Shown here in pieces: positions 6,047-8,263 of a stretch of DNA of 8,263 nt (position 1 is its first letter; each line of letters opens with the position of its first letter). Origin of the DNA: Streptomyces lilacinus (GTDB lineage: Bacteria > Actinomycetota > Actinomycetes > Streptomycetales > Streptomycetaceae); the NCBI GenBank assembly GCA_000715685.1, contig KL569452.1, forward strand, positions 5,453 to 13,715. Direction: 5' to 3'. The translations under genes were made by a program, and so were the position numbers. The notes under the pieces were generated by a model. That model had not been told where the DNA came from and did not search any database. It saw only the letters and a list, made by a program, of their open reading frames with translations.

Positions 6047-7519
6047 TTATTCCGCGGGCGCCGGTGCCGGCAGGGGCTCGGGAGGGTGGACGGACAGAGG
6101 GGGCGCGATGTCCTCGAGGGAGCGGCCTTCCGCCCGTACGGCCAGGAACGCGGCGACGACTCCGCCCACGCACATCAGCCCTGCGCCGATGCCGAAGGCC
6201 AGGACCGTGTCGCCGACGTCGCCGCTGTGGGTCAGCGCGGAGAACAGCAGCGGGCCGCTGATGCCGCCCGCCGCCGTGCCCACCGCGTAGAAGAACGCGA
6301 TGGCCATGGCCCGGGTCTCCATCGGGAAGATCTCGGAGACGGTGAGGTACGCGCTGCTCGCGCCGGCCGAGGCGAAGAAGAGGACGACCGCCCAGCAGGC
6401 GGTGAGGGTGACGGCGTTGAGCCGGCCGGTGCCGAAGAGCCAGGCCGTGCCGAAGAGCAGCAGGCCGGCCAGCAGATAGGTCGAGGTGATCATGATGCGC
6501 CGGCCGAGGGTGTCGAAGAGCTTGCCGAGGAAGAGCGGGCCGAGGAAATTGCCCACTGCTATGACGGCGAAGAAGTAGCCGGTGCGGGAGGTGGAGACGC
6601 TGAAGAAGCGGGTGAGGATGGCGCCGAAGCCGAAGGTGATGGCGTTGTAGAGGAACGCCTGTCCGATGAAGAGGGCGAGGCCGAGGACGGCCCGACGGCG
6701 GTAGTCGGAGAAGACGGTGCGGGCGATGTCGCGGAATCCGAAGCTCTTGCGCTGGCGAATCGTGAACCGGCCCTTGGCCGCGGGCAGCGGCACGCCCTTC
6801 TCGGCCTCGACCCGTTTCTCGATCGACGTGACCAGCCGTTCGGCCTCCTCGCTCCGGCCGTGGATGAACAACCAGCGTGGACTCTCGGGCACATGTCGTC
6901 GTACGAGCAGGATGACCAGGCCCAGGATGACGCCGAGCCCGAAGGTCAGCCGCCAGCCGACGTCCTTGGCGAAGATGCTCGTGTCGAGCATGAGGATCGA
7001 CAGCAGCGAACCGGCAATCGCGCCGAGCCAGAAACTGCCGTTGATGATGAGGTCGACGCGACCCCGGTAGACGGCGGGGATGAGCTCGTCGATCGCGGAG
7101 TTGATGGCCGCGTACTCGCCTCCGATGCCGAATCCCGTCATGAAACGGAAAGCGAAGAACCACCAGGACGAGTACGACAGCGCGGTGAGCGCGGTCGCGG
7201 TCAGATAGACCGCGAGCGTCACCATGAAGAGCCTTTTGCGGCCGAAGAGATCGGTGAGCCGGCCGAAGAAGAGGGCGCCGGAACAGGCCCCCGCCACGTA
7301 GAGCGCGGCCGCGAAACCCGTCACTCCGCCGGAGGTGATCGGCAGGCCGCTGCCCTGCTCGGAGAGGCGACCGGCGATGTTGCCGACGACCGTGACCTCC
7401 AGGCCGTCCAGGACCCAGACGGTGCCGAGACCGATCACCACGGTCCAATGCCACCGGGACCAGGGAAGCCGGTCCAGGCGGGCGGGCACGGACGTGGTGA
7501 TCGTCGCGGTGGTCGTCAC
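6047..7519 (-). CDS. MFS transporter, sugar-porter/metabolite symporter type
   Basis: This encodes 490 residues with the hydrophobicity pattern of 12 membrane helices. Motif A appears as GRLTDLFGRKR (86-96) and again, degenerate, as LGKLFDTLGRR (331-341), reflecting the two six-helix halves. PESPRWLF (211-218), at the start of the central cytoplasmic loop, and SEIFPMETRA (395-404) are sugar-porter/SV2-like family motifs. FMTGFGIGGEYAA (126-138) is helix 4. The family moves small organic solutes by proton symport or antiport; the substrate is unknown. The tail after residue 465 is Pro-rich and cytoplasmic. The GTG at 7519 is preceded by AGAGGA with very tight spacing, and there is no better start downstream. 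The gene heads a probable two-gene operon with the AKR, so transport and reduction of a related compound is plausible but unproven. Confidence 0.9.
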   Translation of the reverse strand: MTTTATITTSVPARLDRLPWSRWHWTVVIGLGTVWVLDGLEVTVVGNIAGRLSEQGSGLPITSGGVTGFAAALYVAGACSGALFFGRLTDLFGRKRLFMVTLAVYLTATALTALSYSSWWFFAFRFMTGFGIGGEYAAINSAIDELIPAVYRGRVDLIINGSFWLGAIAGSLLSILMLDTSIFAKDVGWRLTFGLGVILGLVILLVRRHVPESPRWLFIHGRSEEAERLVTSIEKRVEAEKGVPLPAAKGRFTIRQRKSFGFRDIARTVFSDYRRRAVLGLALFIGQAFLYNAITFGFGAILTRFFSVSTSRTGYFFAVIAVGNFLGPLFLGKLFDTLGRRIMITSTYLLAGLLLFGTAWLFGTGRLNAVTLTACWAVVLFFASAGASSAYLTVSEIFPMETRAMAIAFFYAVGTAAGGISGPLLFSALTHSGDVGDTVLAFGIGAGLMCVGGVVAAFLAVRAEGRSLEDIAPPLSVHPPEPLPAPAPAE

Positions 7520-7626
7520 ATCCTCTGATTTCCCGATCGCTCGCAGAACATTCCCGGCAATCCGGATACGACCGCAGATCTACGCCGCTATGACCCGCCT
7601 GCCCTCCTGCGGTTGCGGTCCCGTCC
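7520..7626. other. Intergenic region between the M23 and MFS genes
   Basis: This 107-base gap must hold the 3' end of the M23 transcript and, if the MFS gene has its own promoter, that promoter. I see no convincing -35/-10 pair. TAGATC on the minus strand (7577-7582) has no matching -35. An inverted repeat GACCGCA (7570-7576)/TGCGGTC (7614-7620) has arms 37 bases apart, too far for a good terminator. A 12-codon minus-strand frame (7516-7551) overlaps the MFS start by four bases. Confidence 0.5.
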
Positions 7627-8263
7627 CTACGGCTGCAGGCCCCTGCCGCGCAGCCAGGAGAGCGGGTCGACCGGACCGCCGCCGCCCGGCCGCACCTCGA
7701 GGTGCAGGTGGGGGCCGGTGACGTTGCCGGTCGCGCCGACCCGGCCGATGACCGTGCCGGGGCCGACCTTGCCGGAGGTGACCACCATCGACGACAGGTG
7801 GCAGTACCAGACCTGGGTGCCGTCGTCGAGGGTCAGCACGATCCGGTAGCCGTACGCGCCCGCCCAGCCGGCCTGGGTGACCGTGCCGCCGCCGACCGCC
7901 TTCACCGGGGTGCCGGTCGGCGCGGCGAAGTCCTCGCCGGTGTGGTGCGCGGACCACATGTTCCCCGCCTGGCCGAAGCCCGCGGTGAGGGTGTACGAGG
8001 CGATGGGGAGGGTGAACGTGCCGGCACGGGCGGGGCGGGCAGGGCGGGAGGGACGCGTGGGGGCCGACTGCCGCTCGTGGGCCCTGTCGGCAGCGCGCTC
8101 CTGGGCCTTCCCGAGCCCGGCCGCGGATGCCGCCGCGGACGCGGGGCCGGGCGCGGGCGCCGCTTCCTGCGCCGTGTCCGCCGCGGCGTCGGCCCCCGCG
8201 ACGGCGTTCGCGGCCGCCTCGGCCGCCTGCGCGGCGCGCGCTTCGGCGGCCCGGGCCTGCTTC
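7627..8263 (-). CDS. M23-family metallopeptidase (LytM-type), 5' end outside the window
   Basis: The frame is open from the right edge to a TAG at 7627-7629, giving 211 visible residues; the N-terminus is missing. Visible residues 1-80 are extremely Ala-rich, with Glu/Arg/Lys, and look like a helical or coiled-coil spacer, then a Pro/Arg stretch. The M23 domain begins at FTLPIASYTLTAGFG (83-97). Zinc ligands are H107 and D111 in HTGED and H187 in HLH (185-187), with H155 in YCHLSS as a further active-site residue, so the enzyme should be active. M23 peptidases cut peptide cross-links in peptidoglycan, so it should act outside the membrane; the signal peptide would be off the edge. The domain ends with DPLSWLRGRGLQP, as is normal for the family. 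Lies 107 bases upstream of the MFS gene, same strand. Confidence 0.92.
   Translation of the reverse strand, partial: KQARAAEARAAQAAEAAANAVAGADAAADTAQEAAPAPGPASAAASAAGLGKAQERAADRAHERQSAPTRPSRPARPARAGTFTLPIASYTLTAGFGQAGNMWSAHHTGEDFAAPTGTPVKAVGGGTVTQAGWAGAYGYRIVLTLDDGTQVWYCHLSSMVVTSGKVGPGTVIGRVGATGNVTGPHLHLEVRPGGGGPVDPLSWLRGRGLQP

Noticed and set aside
5073..7454. A possible 793-residue fusion extending the aldo/keto reductase upstream
   Set aside because: The extra N-terminal 479 codons are the wrong-frame shadow of the MFS gene, and a normal AKR N-terminus begins at the ATG at 6017.
7549..7556. GAACATTC upstream of the MFS gene as a LexA-like half-site
   Set aside because: There is no properly spaced GAAC...GTTC dyad, so it does not meet the actinobacterial SOS-box pattern.
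1..8263. A previously undescribed multi-gene system, mobile element, CRISPR array or biosynthetic cluster
   Set aside because: All full-length genes belong to known families and read as chromosomal housekeeping or envelope functions. No transposase, integrase, spaced repeat array, toxin-antitoxin pair or biosynthetic core enzyme is visible.

Overview
The window looks like chromosomal DNA of a Streptomyces or close relative. Base composition is very GC-rich, nearly every third codon position is G or C, GTG starts are common, and I found no TTA codon in any of the genes called. The proteins resemble Streptomyces housekeeping and envelope genes. Seven complete or near-complete genes can be supported: an L-2-hydroxyglutarate oxidase (lhgO), a secreted GH16 glucanase-type hydrolase, tRNA m7G46 methyltransferase (trmB), a PrsW-family intramembrane protease, an aldo/keto reductase, an MFS transporter, and an M23 metallopeptidase cut by the right edge. 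The last 25 codons of an unidentified gene lie at the left edge.

Layout. Positions 1-80 are the tail of a + strand gene. A 194-base gap follows, with a 14-bp perfect palindrome touching a sequence that resembles the PafBC-type (RecA-independent) DNA-damage promoter. lhgO then runs on + and converges on the GH16 gene on -. The GH16 gene and trmB diverge from a shared 218-base control region, which contains three tandem 11-bp repeats on the GH16 side and a promoter almost touching the start codon on the trmB side. trmB is followed after 72 bases by prsW, which appears to have its own promoter and probably a leaderless mRNA. prsW converges on an MFS-AKR gene pair on -. The two sides are separated by a perfect 17-bp-stem hairpin that should terminate transcription from both directions. 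Upstream of the MFS gene, on the same strand, is the M23 peptidase.

How the genes relate. The MFS and AKR genes are 29 bases apart and probably co-transcribed; their substrates cannot be read from sequence. trmB and prsW are neighbours without an obvious shared pathway. The GH16 enzyme, PrsW and the M23 peptidase act at or outside the membrane, while LhgO and TrmB are metabolic and tRNA-modification enzymes.

I see no mobile element, CRISPR array, RNA gene, phage gene or defence system, and no convincing new multi-gene system. The points worth a second look are regulatory: the damage-type promoter in front of lhgO, the 11-bp-period repeats in front of the GH16 gene, and the leaderless promoter of prsW. 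No gene-free stretch exceeds 300 bases.
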